Shown here: piece by piece, positions 40,412 to 48,844 of the stretch
How positions within the stretch are numbered: position 1 is the stretch's first letter
Layout: each line of letters starts with the position of its first letter
From: Robertmurraya sp. FSL R5-0851
GTDB taxonomy: Bacteria; Bacillota; Bacilli; Bacillales; Cytobacillaceae
DNA length: 64,000 nucleotides
Direction of reading: 5' to 3'
NCBI RefSeq assembly: GCF_038002965.1
Contig: NZ_JBBOOE010000001.1
Location: 2,337,001-2,401,000 of the forward strand
Translations under genes and position numbers: made by a program
The notes under the pieces: model-generated
Database searches by the model: none
Told to the model about the DNA's origin: nothing
What the model saw: only the letters and a program-made list of their open reading frames with translations

Positions 40412-40440
40412 ACCAGTTTCCTTTGGAAACTGGTTTTTAT
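40412..40440 (+). terminator. rho-independent terminator behind the znuA stump
   Basis: ACCAGTTTCC and GGAAACTGGT are perfect 10-bp arms around TTT, followed by TTTTAT. It is nearly the same as the terminator at 35637-35667. Confidence 0.85.
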
Positions 40441-40461
40441 TATTTATGTGTTTCACACTTC

Positions 40462-41244
40462 TTAGTTTCTAATTATATCTAGAGTTTTAAACAGTACACG
40501 TGAATAAGAGTGTTTGATGTTATTGGTATTTTTTCCCTCAATTGTCTCCACTAGTTTTCCGTCATACATTACCATTATGCGGTCACAAAATTTTCTAGTT
40601 GTCACTAGGTCATGTGAAATAAATAAATAGGTTAGTTTATATTGTTTTTTTATATTTTCCAACATGTTTATGATAACTTGTTGCGAATCTTGGTCGAGGC
40701 TAGAGATGGATTCATCAAATATTATCAGTTCTGGTCTTACAACCAAGGCCTTCGCAATACAAACCCGTTGCTTCTGCCCACCACTCAATTGATGAGGATA
40801 TCTTGAAAGATATGACTCATCAAGATTTACTAGCCTGAGGACTTTCTTGTAGCTTTCTTCCCATGTCGATTTTTCATTTGGATAATAATTAAGAAGAGGT
40901 TCTAACAAAATTTCCTTTATTGTCATTTTTGGAAACAAGGATGACGAAGAGTCTTGAAAAACTAGTTGAATATGTTTATATAACCATTGACTTCTCTTGT
41001 CCTTTATCGACTGACCTCTGAAGCAAATTTTTCCTGATGTGAGAGGCTCTAATTTTGTGATTAGTTTAGCCAACGTACTTTTTCCACTTCCACTTTCCCC
41101 TACTAGACCAATACTTTCCCCGCTCGCTATTGTAAAATTTATTTGATGAACCGCCTTGATATATTCCTTTTTCACAAATAATGATTTGTTTCTAGCTCTT
41201 CTTGGAAACGCTTTTGTCACATTCTTCAGTTCTAATAGGATCAA
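40462..41244 (-). CDS. metal/peptide ABC transporter ATPase, OppF/NikE/CntF type
   Basis: The 260-residue cytosolic ATPase shows Walker A GESGSGKST at residues 49-57, Q-loop LVFQDSSSS, signature LSGGQKQRV, Walker B ELIIFDESISSLD (Ser in place of the usual Pro) and the H-loop LFISHDL. It lacks the C-terminal oligopeptide extension of classical OppF, as in nickel/cobalt importers. It overlaps the second ATPase gene by 4 bases and is the last gene of a five-gene ABC operon that starts downstream of a cobalamin-type riboswitch. Confidence 0.88.
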   Translation of the reverse strand: MILLELKNVTKAFPRRARNKSLFVKKEYIKAVHQINFTIASGESIGLVGESGSGKSTLAKLITKLEPLTSGKICFRGQSIKDKRSQWLYKHIQLVFQDSSSSLFPKMTIKEILLEPLLNYYPNEKSTWEESYKKVLRLVNLDESYLSRYPHQLSGGQKQRVCIAKALVVRPELIIFDESISSLDQDSQQVIINMLENIKKQYKLTYLFISHDLVTTRKFCDRIMVMYDGKLVETIEGKNTNNIKHSYSRVLFKTLDIIRN

Positions 41245-41945
41245 CTTATCACTCCTCCAGCATTCATCTGAATAATACGATTTGCATATTTATTTATACT
41301 TTGTTGATCATGAGAGATTAATAAAATGGTTAGCTGATAGTCCTTCTGTAATTTCTTTAATAGTGTCATAACCTTTTCTCTATTTATGGCATCAAGTGCA
41401 GTGGTTGGTTCATCTGCGATTAATATCTTAGGTTTCATGCTGACCATCATAGCTAATAAAATCCGTTGGCGCATTCCCCCACTAAGTTCAAATGGATATG
41501 ACGATAATATTAGGTTTGGATGAGAAAAACCAACCTGATCTAAAAGAGAATGTAGGTACTCTTCTAACTCCTTACTCTTCCACTTTTGTCTAAGTCTTAA
41601 TGTTTCCACCATTTGTTTTTTTACCGTTCTAATGGGATTTAAACCATTTAAAGATTCTTGAATCAGTAAGGAAATTTCCTTTCGTCTAAACCTTTGCCAT
41701 TCCTTCTCGTCAAGAAAGTTAATGATCTGGTCATTATAAATCATTTGGCCTTTGGTCACCTTCCACCGATCTCCTAACATGCCTACCATTGCATGCGCTG
41801 TTACACTTTTTCCACATCCACTAGGTCCTGTTATAGCGACCATTTCTCCGGCAAATAATTCAAAAGATATATTTTGAACGATAGGTTTATGATAATAAGA
41901 AATCTCTAAATCTTTTACACGTAAAAGAGGCCTGTTTGAAATCAA
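41241..41945 (-). CDS. metal/peptide ABC transporter ATPase, OppD/NikD/CntD type
   Basis: The 234-residue ATPase has Walker A GPSGCGKS at residues 40-47, Q-loop LLIQESLNGLNPIRTV, signature LSGGMRQRI, Walker B ILIADEPTTALD and H-loop LLISHD. It is short, without the oligopeptide extension. It works as a heterodimer with the downstream ATPase to drive the permease pair. Four-base overlaps on one side and a 4-base gap on the other show tight co-translation. Confidence 0.88.
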   Translation of the reverse strand: MISNRPLLRVKDLEISYYHKPIVQNISFELFAGEMVAITGPSGCGKSVTAHAMVGMLGDRWKVTKGQMIYNDQIINFLDEKEWQRFRRKEISLLIQESLNGLNPIRTVKKQMVETLRLRQKWKSKELEEYLHSLLDQVGFSHPNLILSSYPFELSGGMRQRILLAMMVSMKPKILIADEPTTALDAINREKVMTLLKKLQKDYQLTILLISHDQQSINKYANRIIQMNAGGVIS

Positions 41946-41949
41946 TTCC

Positions 41950-42771
41950 CTACACCTCTTTCACACTGTGTTTACTATACTGATCACCTATTAATTGACA
42001 GGCTAACATAAACAGGAAGAGGGCCAGTCCCGGAAAAATCATGACAAATGGTGCAATCTGAAAATACAAAGTGGCATCATGTAGCATACTTCCCCATTCT
42101 GGAGTCGGGGGTTGGGTTCCCAGGCCTAAAAAAGAAAGTGCTGCTATTAAAAGGACAATTTTCCCCATATCCAACGTTCCAAACACCACTAGATTTTGGA
42201 GAATAACAGGAAATATATAATACCTCATGATACGAAAATGTGAATTCCCTGACATTCGAGCAGAGAAAATATAATCTTCTTCGCATGTTTTTATTACTAA
42301 ACTACGAATGAACCGAACATAATTAGTCCATCGAACGATTAAAATAGCCATTACCATATTGAAAAGACTGGGACCTAATACGCCAACAATCGTTATTGCC
42401 AGGATAATATCTGGAATGGCAAGGGTGACATCGATGAAACGCATGATCAAATAGTCTAACCTCCCACGAAAATATCCTATAAATAAAGCAATAGGAAGGC
42501 TAATAACAAAGGTTAAAAGCATAATGATCACAGAATACACAACACTTACTCTTATCCCATAAATAATTCGTGATAAGATACAACGTCCTAAATGATCCGT
42601 TCCAAAGGGATATTCGAAATTTGGCGATACTAGGCGTTTAGAGAGATTTACTTCCAGAGGGTCATGAGGAGATACCCCTGGTGCTAATAAGCCAATTACA
42701 AAAATAAAGATAAGAAGAGATACACCAACCATTTTCTTACACTTAAATATATCTCTGACCTTCATGGACAT
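41950..42771 (-). CDS. ABC transporter permease, OppC/NikC/CntC type
   Basis: The 273-residue inner-membrane protein has the layout of this family: an N-terminal membrane anchor VGVSLLIFIFVIGLLAPGV, the motif HDPLEVNLSKRL with YPFGTDHLGRCILSRIIYG, then a five-helix core ending with ALSFLGLGTQPPTPEWGSML, the EAA-type coupling segment of this family. It pairs with the preceding permease as the translocation channel. The gene lies 7 bases after that permease gene. Confidence 0.9.
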   Translation of the reverse strand: MSMKVRDIFKCKKMVGVSLLIFIFVIGLLAPGVSPHDPLEVNLSKRLVSPNFEYPFGTDHLGRCILSRIIYGIRVSVVYSVIIMLLTFVISLPIALFIGYFRGRLDYLIMRFIDVTLAIPDIILAITIVGVLGPSLFNMVMAILIVRWTNYVRFIRSLVIKTCEEDYIFSARMSGNSHFRIMRYYIFPVILQNLVVFGTLDMGKIVLLIAALSFLGLGTQPPTPEWGSMLHDATLYFQIAPFVMIFPGLALFLFMLACQLIGDQYSKHSVKEV

Positions 42772-42778
42772 CCCTCCC

Positions 42779-43708
42779 CTAACGTACGGTTAATCTTGGA
42801 TCTAATACGATATATATAAAATCTACAATTATATGGACAGTGACAAATAGACATGAAGTAAACACTACATATCCTTGAATGACTGGATAATCTCGCATAT
42901 TAATGGCATCAATTATATACTTTCCTAACCCAGGCCAAGAAAAAATAGTTTCTACAATTACACTTCCAGCTAGCATAAATGCTAAACTAGTCCCAAGCAT
43001 GGTTAGCACTGGTAGAAAAGCGTGTTTAAAAATATGAAAAATAAAGATTCTTGTTCTTGAAATACCTCTCATTTTTGCAGCCTTAACAAAAGGTTGATTG
43101 TTCAGCTCGAGCATATTTGTTCGAAGGATACGAGCATACACCATTCCCAAACCCAATCCCAGGGTTATAGCAGGTAGCACAAGGTGTTGTAATGTTCCAC
43201 GACCCATAGAAGGAAACCAACCAAATTGAACAGAGAAAAAATAAATAAATAGAAATCCCAACCAAAAGGTAGGAACGGAAGAACCGACAATGGCCAGAAT
43301 TCTTCCCACTAAATCCAAGCAGTTATTAGAATAAATAGCCGTAGAAATCCCCAAAATGATCGTCACAAAAAACATAACAAGTAATCCAGCGAATGCCAGT
43401 TCCAACGTCGCGGGTAGCCTATATACTAATTCCTTTACAACGGGTTCTTTGGAAACATAGGATGTCCCCCAATCCCATAAAATAGCGTCTTTTAACCAAT
43501 GAATATATTGACTCCATAAGCTCTCTGTCAAACCTAATTCTGCTCTTAAGGCTATCAATGCTTCTTCAGATGCTGGCACATTATGCTTGGTTAATAGGAT
43601 ATATGCTGGATCACCTGGTGCTAACCTTAATAATAGAAAAGTGAAAGTAGATACGAAAAAAATCACGAAAAACAAATGCAATAAACGGGCTAACCCATAA
43701 CGAATCAT
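42779..43708 (-). CDS. ABC transporter permease, OppB/NikB/CntB type
   Basis: The 309-residue membrane protein begins MIRYGLARLLHLFFVIFFVSTFTFLLLRLAPGDPA, the usual OppB-type start, followed by ALRAELGLTESLWSQYIHWLKDAILWDWGTS. Six membrane segments follow, with the coupling motif VKAAKMRGISRTRIFIFHI. It forms a heterodimer with the NikC-type permease. It is 8 bases downstream of the binding-protein gene. Confidence 0.9.
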   Translation of the reverse strand: MIRYGLARLLHLFFVIFFVSTFTFLLLRLAPGDPAYILLTKHNVPASEEALIALRAELGLTESLWSQYIHWLKDAILWDWGTSYVSKEPVVKELVYRLPATLELAFAGLLVMFFVTIILGISTAIYSNNCLDLVGRILAIVGSSVPTFWLGFLFIYFFSVQFGWFPSMGRGTLQHLVLPAITLGLGLGMVYARILRTNMLELNNQPFVKAAKMRGISRTRIFIFHIFKHAFLPVLTMLGTSLAFMLAGSVIVETIFSWPGLGKYIIDAINMRDYPVIQGYVVFTSCLFVTVHIIVDFIYIVLDPRLTVR

Positions 43709-43716
43709 ATGCTTCC

Positions 43717-45258
43717 CTACTTACTTATATCAAGCTGGGAGTGAATATAGTAATACTCAATAGGATGTGGAGTAAACCCTTCCACCCCTTTTTTAGCACT
43801 AAATACGGTCTTGGGATGAACAATAAATGATTGTGGCACGTCATTAATAATCAAATCTTGAATTTCAATCGCTACCTGATCACGCTTCGCTCGGTCAGTA
43901 GTTTCATTTAATTCATTGATTTTCTGATCAACGATTGGAGATTCATAGTTACTAATATTAGATTCACTACTTGATTGATAGAACATACTTAAAAAGTATT
44001 GCGGATCTCCAGTATGCGCAGTTAGCATGCTATACATGGATAAATCCCAATCTTCATTCATTAACGCTTCATCAATATTTTCTACTTGACGTATACTTAC
44101 TTTTATTCCTTGTTTCAATAATTCACTTTGAATTACCTCCGCCATAACGGTTAACTCCGGACGTTGTGGAAAGGTAAAAAGTGTAACATCAAATATAGTC
44201 CCTTGCCTTTCCCAAATACCTTCTTCATTTTTCTTCCAACCTGCTTTTTTTAGTAACTCACTACTAGATAGCGATGGTTCTAGTTTCGCAACATTCCCAA
44301 ATGAGAATACTTCCGGAAAGGGACTTTTTGCTTCTGTACCTGCATTTAGCATAATAGATTGAACAATCTCTTCACGTGGAGTATTCAAATCAACCACTTT
44401 TCTAAGAGCTAATTCCTTAAAAAATGGGGAATTCATATTAAACATCAACATATGAGTTCGTAATGATGGAGTGACGTATACTTCAAATTTTTCATCCTTT
44501 TCTAATACTGCCATGTTATCAATCGGAATATCTGTCGCACCATCCACATCACCTGATTGAAGTGACATTAATCTCGTAGTTCCTTCTGGAATATACTTAA
44601 TGATTACTTCAGACAATAGCGCTTGTTCTCCCCAATAATCTTCAAATCTTTCCACAACAAGGGATTCATCTTTTTTAAATTGTTTAAACGAAAAGGCTCC
44701 TGTAAGAGCAGGATAACGATTCTCATCATCTATAGTGCTTACATCCGCGATCATTGTAGATGGATCTGCTAAATGAGGAATTAATGCTGCGTTCGCTTGT
44801 ACAGTGACAATTATTAACTCATGTGCGGATACAACCTCTATGGTTTCAATGTTCAAAAGGTCTTTTACTTTTGGATCCTTCTCTATCGAGCGCAGTAAGG
44901 AATTCTTTACACTTGACGCATCCATCGCTTTTCCGTTGTGAAAACTAACATTCTCCTCAAGCTTAAATCTCCATGTAGTAGCATCTTCTTGCGTCCATTC
45001 TTTCGCTAACCACGGATTAACTTGTAAATCTTCATCCAACTTTACCAATGTTTCTCCTGTTCCTGTACGCATAACCTCCCAACTATCACTACCATGGGGG
45101 TCAAGACTTTGTGGACTCCAAGGGAATGCCAGAGTCATTTTTTTATCTTTTTTAGGGGAATCTCCAATTCCAATAGTTTTTTCCTGGCTACATCCAGAGA
45201 ACACGATTAGGAAACAAACAAAAAAATACACCATTTTCCCCTTACCATATTTACACAT
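43717..45258 (-). CDS. nickel/cobalt-type ABC substrate-binding lipoprotein (NikA/CntA-like)
   Basis: The 513-residue receptor starts at 45258 behind GGAGGTG and has a lipoprotein signal ending F-S-G-C at residue 23. The mature protein shows the SBP_bac_5 pattern: TLAFPWSPQSLDPHGSDSWEVMRTGTGETL, WRFKLEENVSFHNGKAMDASSVKNSL and YPALTGAFSFKQF. This branch binds nickel, cobalt or metal chelates rather than peptides. A cobalamin-type riboswitch in front makes cobalt, for the adjacent corrin pathway, the most likely metal; this is inference from context. Confidence 0.85.
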   Translation of the reverse strand: MCKYGKGKMVYFFVCFLIVFSGCSQEKTIGIGDSPKKDKKMTLAFPWSPQSLDPHGSDSWEVMRTGTGETLVKLDEDLQVNPWLAKEWTQEDATTWRFKLEENVSFHNGKAMDASSVKNSLLRSIEKDPKVKDLLNIETIEVVSAHELIIVTVQANAALIPHLADPSTMIADVSTIDDENRYPALTGAFSFKQFKKDESLVVERFEDYWGEQALLSEVIIKYIPEGTTRLMSLQSGDVDGATDIPIDNMAVLEKDEKFEVYVTPSLRTHMLMFNMNSPFFKELALRKVVDLNTPREEIVQSIMLNAGTEAKSPFPEVFSFGNVAKLEPSLSSSELLKKAGWKKNEEGIWERQGTIFDVTLFTFPQRPELTVMAEVIQSELLKQGIKVSIRQVENIDEALMNEDWDLSMYSMLTAHTGDPQYFLSMFYQSSSESNISNYESPIVDQKINELNETTDRAKRDQVAIEIQDLIINDVPQSFIVHPKTVFSAKKGVEGFTPHPIEYYYIHSQLDISK

Positions 45259-45286
45259 AAAAACACCTCCATTATTAAATAAAAAA

Positions 45287-45326
45287 AGCACTTCCAACCG
45301 TAATAACGAAAGCGGTCAGAAATACT
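45287..45326 (-). terminator. terminator in the leader of the metal ABC operon
   Basis: AGTATTTC and GAAGTGCT (with two G-U pairs) plus ACCG/CGGT form a stem on the minus strand, directly followed by TTTTTTATTT and then the ribosome binding site of the binding-protein gene. Its position between the riboswitch-like aptamer and the gene marks it as an expression platform. Confidence 0.75.
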
Positions 45327-45392
45327 TTTTATGATAGAGGGAAATAGGAATCTAACCACCTCCCTAAAATCCCGTAGGTCAATCGGCGATGT

Positions 45393-45490
45393 TAAAATAG
45401 GCAGGTCTCCTGACTTAAGGAAACATTCAAACCTTACCAGGAGTACCCCAGTGGTATATAATACTTTGACCTATTCCCTTCCAAAACCAG
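45393..45490 (-). promoter_or_regulatory. cobalamin riboswitch, shortened or degenerate
   Basis: On the minus strand the leader contains GGAAGGGAAT, then ACCACTGG, then GGTAAGG, and the B12 box AAGTCAGGAGACCTGCC. These are conserved blocks of the cobalamin aptamer in the right order. The central block with GCCCCCGC and ACTGT, present in the riboswitch at 59683-59835, is missing, and only about 20 bases lie between GGGAAT and CCACTG. An intrinsic terminator follows. The element may be a natural deletion product, so its response to cobalamin is uncertain. Confidence 0.75.
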
Positions 45491-45501
45491 TTGACTATCC
45501 T

Positions 45502-46701
45502 CTAATTATGGTGATGATGATGTTCATACCCATGTTCTTCCGCATATTTACGGAAATTTTCTAAATCTTGCATTCCAGTCGATGTACCGTTTAAGGCCTG
45601 GTTCATACGTTCTAACAGTACCGTTCTTAACTTTGGATGATAGCCAAAATACTGTGCTATATCTATTGATACATGCGGATAAGACTCTTTAAACTGTTCG
45701 GCCATTTTATTCATTCTTTTCATTAAAATGCCCGTAAATAAAAAATACGGCAGCATGATGATTTTTTTTGCGCCCAATTTAATGCAGCGTTCCATCCCAT
45801 CCTGCACAGTTGGCGTCGTTACCCCCATAAAGGCACTTTCAACAATAGGTACATTTAATTTCTCCCACAATAATCTGCTAATTTTATAAAAATCACCATT
45901 AGCATATGGATCGCTGCCGCCTCGTCCAATTAATAAAATGGCCGTATCCTCATGCTTTTGCTCCACATCAAAACCTGTTTCAGTAAGTCTTGTTTTTAAA
46001 ATTTCAAAAACTTCCTCATGAACACCTATCGTTTGGCCATAGGTAAATTGAACATCTGGGAAATGCTCTTTTGCATGTTCAATTTCTGCAGGAATGTGCA
46101 ATTTTGAGTGTCCTGCATGTAATAAAATGATGGGAATTACATGTATTTCATCCGCACCTTTTTCAACACATATCTGAATCCCATCTTCAATATTTGGTGT
46201 TGCAAATTCTAAAAAGCATGTTTCTACTAAAAGGGCTGGATCAATGTATTCTTTCATCTGCCCGATAAATTCGCGAACCTCTATATTTCCTGCCTCCAGC
46301 CTGCTACCATGTCCAACAAATAATACAGCTTTTTTAATTGGTCCATTACCTTTCTTGTATTTTTCAATTCCTTTTATGCGGTCTTCGCTGCGCTTCCGCA
46401 CACCGTGCTCCATTGAATAAATGATAGCATCTTGTTCAACTGCCTCATGAACAATATCACGAGCGGTTTCTTCATGTTGAACCGAATACCATGTCCCTTT
46501 TGGGTAATCAATTACTACGCATTTATCTTTACAGCGGCCGTTACATCGTGTACGGGATGTATGAATATGCTCATCCAAACGGTTTTTACGGATTTCATCA
46601 CGAATTTGCTGCGTGACCTCTTCAGCTCCTGCTGCCATACAGGTTGCCCCATTGCAAATAAGTAAGTGACGCTGCATTTGTGTTAAATCCCATGTCGTCA
46701 T
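45502..46701 (-). CDS. cbiX: CbiW-CbiX fusion: [2Fe-2S] thioredoxin-like domain plus sirohydrochlorin cobaltochelatase
   Basis: The enzyme inserts cobalt into sirohydrochlorin, the committing step of the cobalt-early pathway. Residues 1-85 form a thioredoxin-like ferredoxin domain with cysteines in LLICNGATCMAAG and TRCNGRCKDKCVV. Two CbiX-type halves follow: VLFVGHGSRLEAGN with HAGHSKLHIPAEIEHAK, and LLIGRGGSDPYANGD with LPYFLFTG. The C terminus is GYEHHHHHN, a metal-binding histidine tail like that known from B. megaterium CbiX. In B. megaterium CbiW and CbiX are separate proteins; here they appear joined. It is the last gene of the cobalamin operon. Confidence 0.88.
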   Translation of the reverse strand: MTTWDLTQMQRHLLICNGATCMAAGAEEVTQQIRDEIRKNRLDEHIHTSRTRCNGRCKDKCVVIDYPKGTWYSVQHEETARDIVHEAVEQDAIIYSMEHGVRKRSEDRIKGIEKYKKGNGPIKKAVLFVGHGSRLEAGNIEVREFIGQMKEYIDPALLVETCFLEFATPNIEDGIQICVEKGADEIHVIPIILLHAGHSKLHIPAEIEHAKEHFPDVQFTYGQTIGVHEEVFEILKTRLTETGFDVEQKHEDTAILLIGRGGSDPYANGDFYKISRLLWEKLNVPIVESAFMGVTTPTVQDGMERCIKLGAKKIIMLPYFLFTGILMKRMNKMAEQFKESYPHVSIDIAQYFGYHPKLRTVLLERMNQALNGTSTGMQDLENFRKYAEEHGYEHHHHHN

Positions 46702-46803
46702 AAAGTTACCTCCCTCTCTCCATCATCTTGGACCCTCTATATCTCTTTGTTATATCAACAGAGCCTCCGATTAAAGCACGTATATTAGAGGTTAAAACGA
46801 AAC

Positions 46804-47643
46804 TTAGTCATGTAACTTCACAGGCTCCCAACTAATGATCGCAGCATAGAATGTGTGACGGTATACATACTGGCCATTCTCCATAGCAATAAAACCTTCG
46901 AGTGATGCTTTCACATGTGCCATATCAAACTGGGGTGATAAGATTTTTTTGCTTTGTGCTTCATATAATTGCTGCAACGTATCATAACGATACTCACGCT
47001 CCAGCTTGAGCATTTCACAATTTGCAAAAATCCCTAACTGATACAGCATATTGACGATGGTAATATAATCACGGCGAGGATATTTAATGTAATAGCCAAA
47101 CTGCTCATCTAAAATAACGTAATGCGGCTGAATAGGTCCTGTTGTTAAGCCAATGATGGCTCGCTTTTTGGCAAGCCGGTTCATTTTTTTCAACGCCGCA
47201 TTCATTTCATACATACGATAAAAGCAGTTCACCCCAATAACAACATCATGTTGCTCAATTTGCGCTTTTTCCCATTTACTATGAACGAACCGAACATTTG
47301 CATCGTTTTCAAAGTATTGTTTTAAATAATCAAGCACACTTTCAGAACCATCCACTAACGTTAATCTTTTGACGTTTTGACGGAGTTGAAAGGTATAATT
47401 GCCCCAGCCCGGCCCCATTTCAATACAAGATGCATTCTGCGGGATATGCTGTTTCATTACTTCGTAAATTTTTTTTGCATAGTTATCTGTTTGCTTGTAT
47501 GTTTTTTTCCTCATGGACTGAGCCCAAAATGCTTCTTCCAGTTCATCATCAATCATTCGTTCTGGCATCTTGCCATGCCAGTTTAACATGCCTTCTTTCC
47601 ACAGCTTTTCAAAATCAAAGCGTAAAGGGGATCCTTTTTTCAT
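46804..47643 (-). CDS. class I SAM-dependent methyltransferase in the cobalamin operon
   Basis: The 279-residue cytosolic protein has a Rossmann-type methyltransferase core: motif I SCIEMGPGWGNYTFQLRQ near residue 90, motif II LTLVDGSESVLDYL, and HDVVIGVNCFYRMYEMNAAL. The first 80 residues are a helical extension. No step of corrin synthesis lacks an assigned methyltransferase in this operon, so its substrate is unclear; it could modify a precursor, act in an alternative late step or be unrelated. It lies between cobO and cbiX on the same strand. Confidence 0.78.
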   Translation of the reverse strand: MKKGSPLRFDFEKLWKEGMLNWHGKMPERMIDDELEEAFWAQSMRKKTYKQTDNYAKKIYEVMKQHIPQNASCIEMGPGWGNYTFQLRQNVKRLTLVDGSESVLDYLKQYFENDANVRFVHSKWEKAQIEQHDVVIGVNCFYRMYEMNAALKKMNRLAKKRAIIGLTTGPIQPHYVILDEQFGYYIKYPRRDYITIVNMLYQLGIFANCEMLKLEREYRYDTLQQLYEAQSKKILSPQFDMAHVKASLEGFIAMENGQYVYRHTFYAAIISWEPVKLHD

Positions 47644-47737
47644 TGAACTTTCTCCTCAATCTCGACAACCTAAATGGACAATCCTTCTCTGGTGAATTGG
47701 GTGCCTGTTTGTGATTTAAATATGGCGTCCTCAATGC

Positions 47738-48277
47738 TTAAAACTCAAGCCCCTTCATCGCTTTAACATCATGATCAGTATAATAATGTTTTGTAGCATC
47801 AATCGTTGACACTAAATCAGCTAAAGCGAGTAAAGATGGATGAGCAGAACGGCCTGTGATTATTAGGTGCATCGTTTTGGGACGGTTTTGTATGGCCGCT
47901 AACACCTCATGTAACGGCAATACATCATCGATTGGAAAACGTGTGATGGCTAACGCATTATTCAACTCATCCAGCACTAAAACATCTGTTGTTACATCAT
48001 TTAGCTCTTCTTTTACTGTCTGCCAGGCTTTCGCCAGTGCTTCGCGATGCTCCTCCGGTGTTTTCGTCCATGTAAAACCGACACCTAATTGCACGGTTTC
48101 AATACCGAGTTTTCGCAGGGCAATTTGTTCACCATATGTACGTTCAGGTGATTTAATAAATTGAAAGTATTTCACCTTCATGCCGCGGCCAATTGCACGT
48201 AATACTACACCAAGTGAAGCAGTTGTTTTTCCTTTGCCTTCTCCTGTGTAAACTAACAACATCCCCTGTCGAGCCAT
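47738..48277 (-). CDS. cobO: cob(I)yrinic acid a,c-diamide adenosyltransferase
   Basis: This enzyme attaches the 5'-deoxyadenosyl group of ATP to the reduced cobalt of cobyrinic acid a,c-diamide. The 179-residue protein is the BtuR/CobO/CobA type: P-loop TGEGKGKTT at residues 11-19, VKYFQFIKSPERTYGEQIALRKLGIETVQLG, VLVLDELNNALAI and MHLIITGRSAHPSLLALADLVS. A GGAGG precedes the start. Its place after the nitroreductase gene matches the biosynthetic order of reduction then adenosylation. Confidence 0.93.
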   Translation of the reverse strand: MARQGMLLVYTGEGKGKTTASLGVVLRAIGRGMKVKYFQFIKSPERTYGEQIALRKLGIETVQLGVGFTWTKTPEEHREALAKAWQTVKEELNDVTTDVLVLDELNNALAITRFPIDDVLPLHEVLAAIQNRPKTMHLIITGRSAHPSLLALADLVSTIDATKHYYTDHDVKAMKGLEF

Positions 48278-48289
48278 GTACTAACCTCC

Positions 48290-48844
48290 CTATAACCACG
48301 TTGTTTTTTCTGCAAATGGTGTACGCTTTTTTACGGAAGTAATCTCTTCTGCAGGGTAACCAATGCATAACGTGCCTACTAATTGCTCTTCATCCGTTGC
48401 ACCAATAAAATCATGTAATGCTGTATCATGCACTAAACCGACACCGCGTGTACGCCATACCATGCCTAAACCCAGCTGTTCGGCTATTAACCACATCGAC
48501 ATAATCGCACTGCTGACTGCAAAGGTATTATCTTTGGTTGCTCCTTCATCTCCAGCCACAATGGCTGATGTCACCACAATGACAAGCGGTGTTTTTGTGA
48601 TGGCTTCCATTGAGCTTTCCACTAAATGTGGTTTTGCTGGGAAACGCCTTTGTAAATAATCAAGCGCCACCTGCTCATAACGTTTTAAGCTGTCGCCCTG
48701 TAATACATAGAAATGCCAGGGTTCACGCATACGGTCATTTGGTGCAAACGTTGCTGCTTCTAATAACGTCTCAATTTTGTCCCGTTCCACTTCGCGAGTT
48801 TCAAATTGGCGAATCGCTCGGCGTTTTTTTAATACATCTAACAT
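48290..48844 (-). CDS. nitroreductase-family flavoprotein, likely corrin reductase (CbiY-like position)
   Basis: The 184-residue protein is a FMN-dependent nitroreductase-fold enzyme: LKKRRAIRQFETREV at the start, LEAATFAPNDRMREPWHFYVLQ, and GLGMVWRTRGVGL. It lies between cobA and cobO in the corrin operon, where the B. megaterium operon has cbiY. A probable role is reduction of cob(II)yrinic acid a,c-diamide before adenosylation, or BluB-like chemistry; residues do not decide between them. It overlaps the cobA stop by 7 bases. Confidence 0.8.
   Translation of the reverse strand: MLDVLKKRRAIRQFETREVERDKIETLLEAATFAPNDRMREPWHFYVLQGDSLKRYEQVALDYLQRRFPAKPHLVESSMEAITKTPLVIVVTSAIVAGDEGATKDNTFAVSSAIMSMWLIAEQLGLGMVWRTRGVGLVHDTALHDFIGATDEEQLVGTLCIGYPAEEITSVKKRTPFAEKTTWL

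Noticed and set aside
40237..40482. An 81-codon lipoprotein gene starting at TTG 40237
   Set aside because: The first part is the lipobox region of znuA in a shifted frame, and the last 30 codons run through a terminator hairpin, so it is a pseudogene stump.
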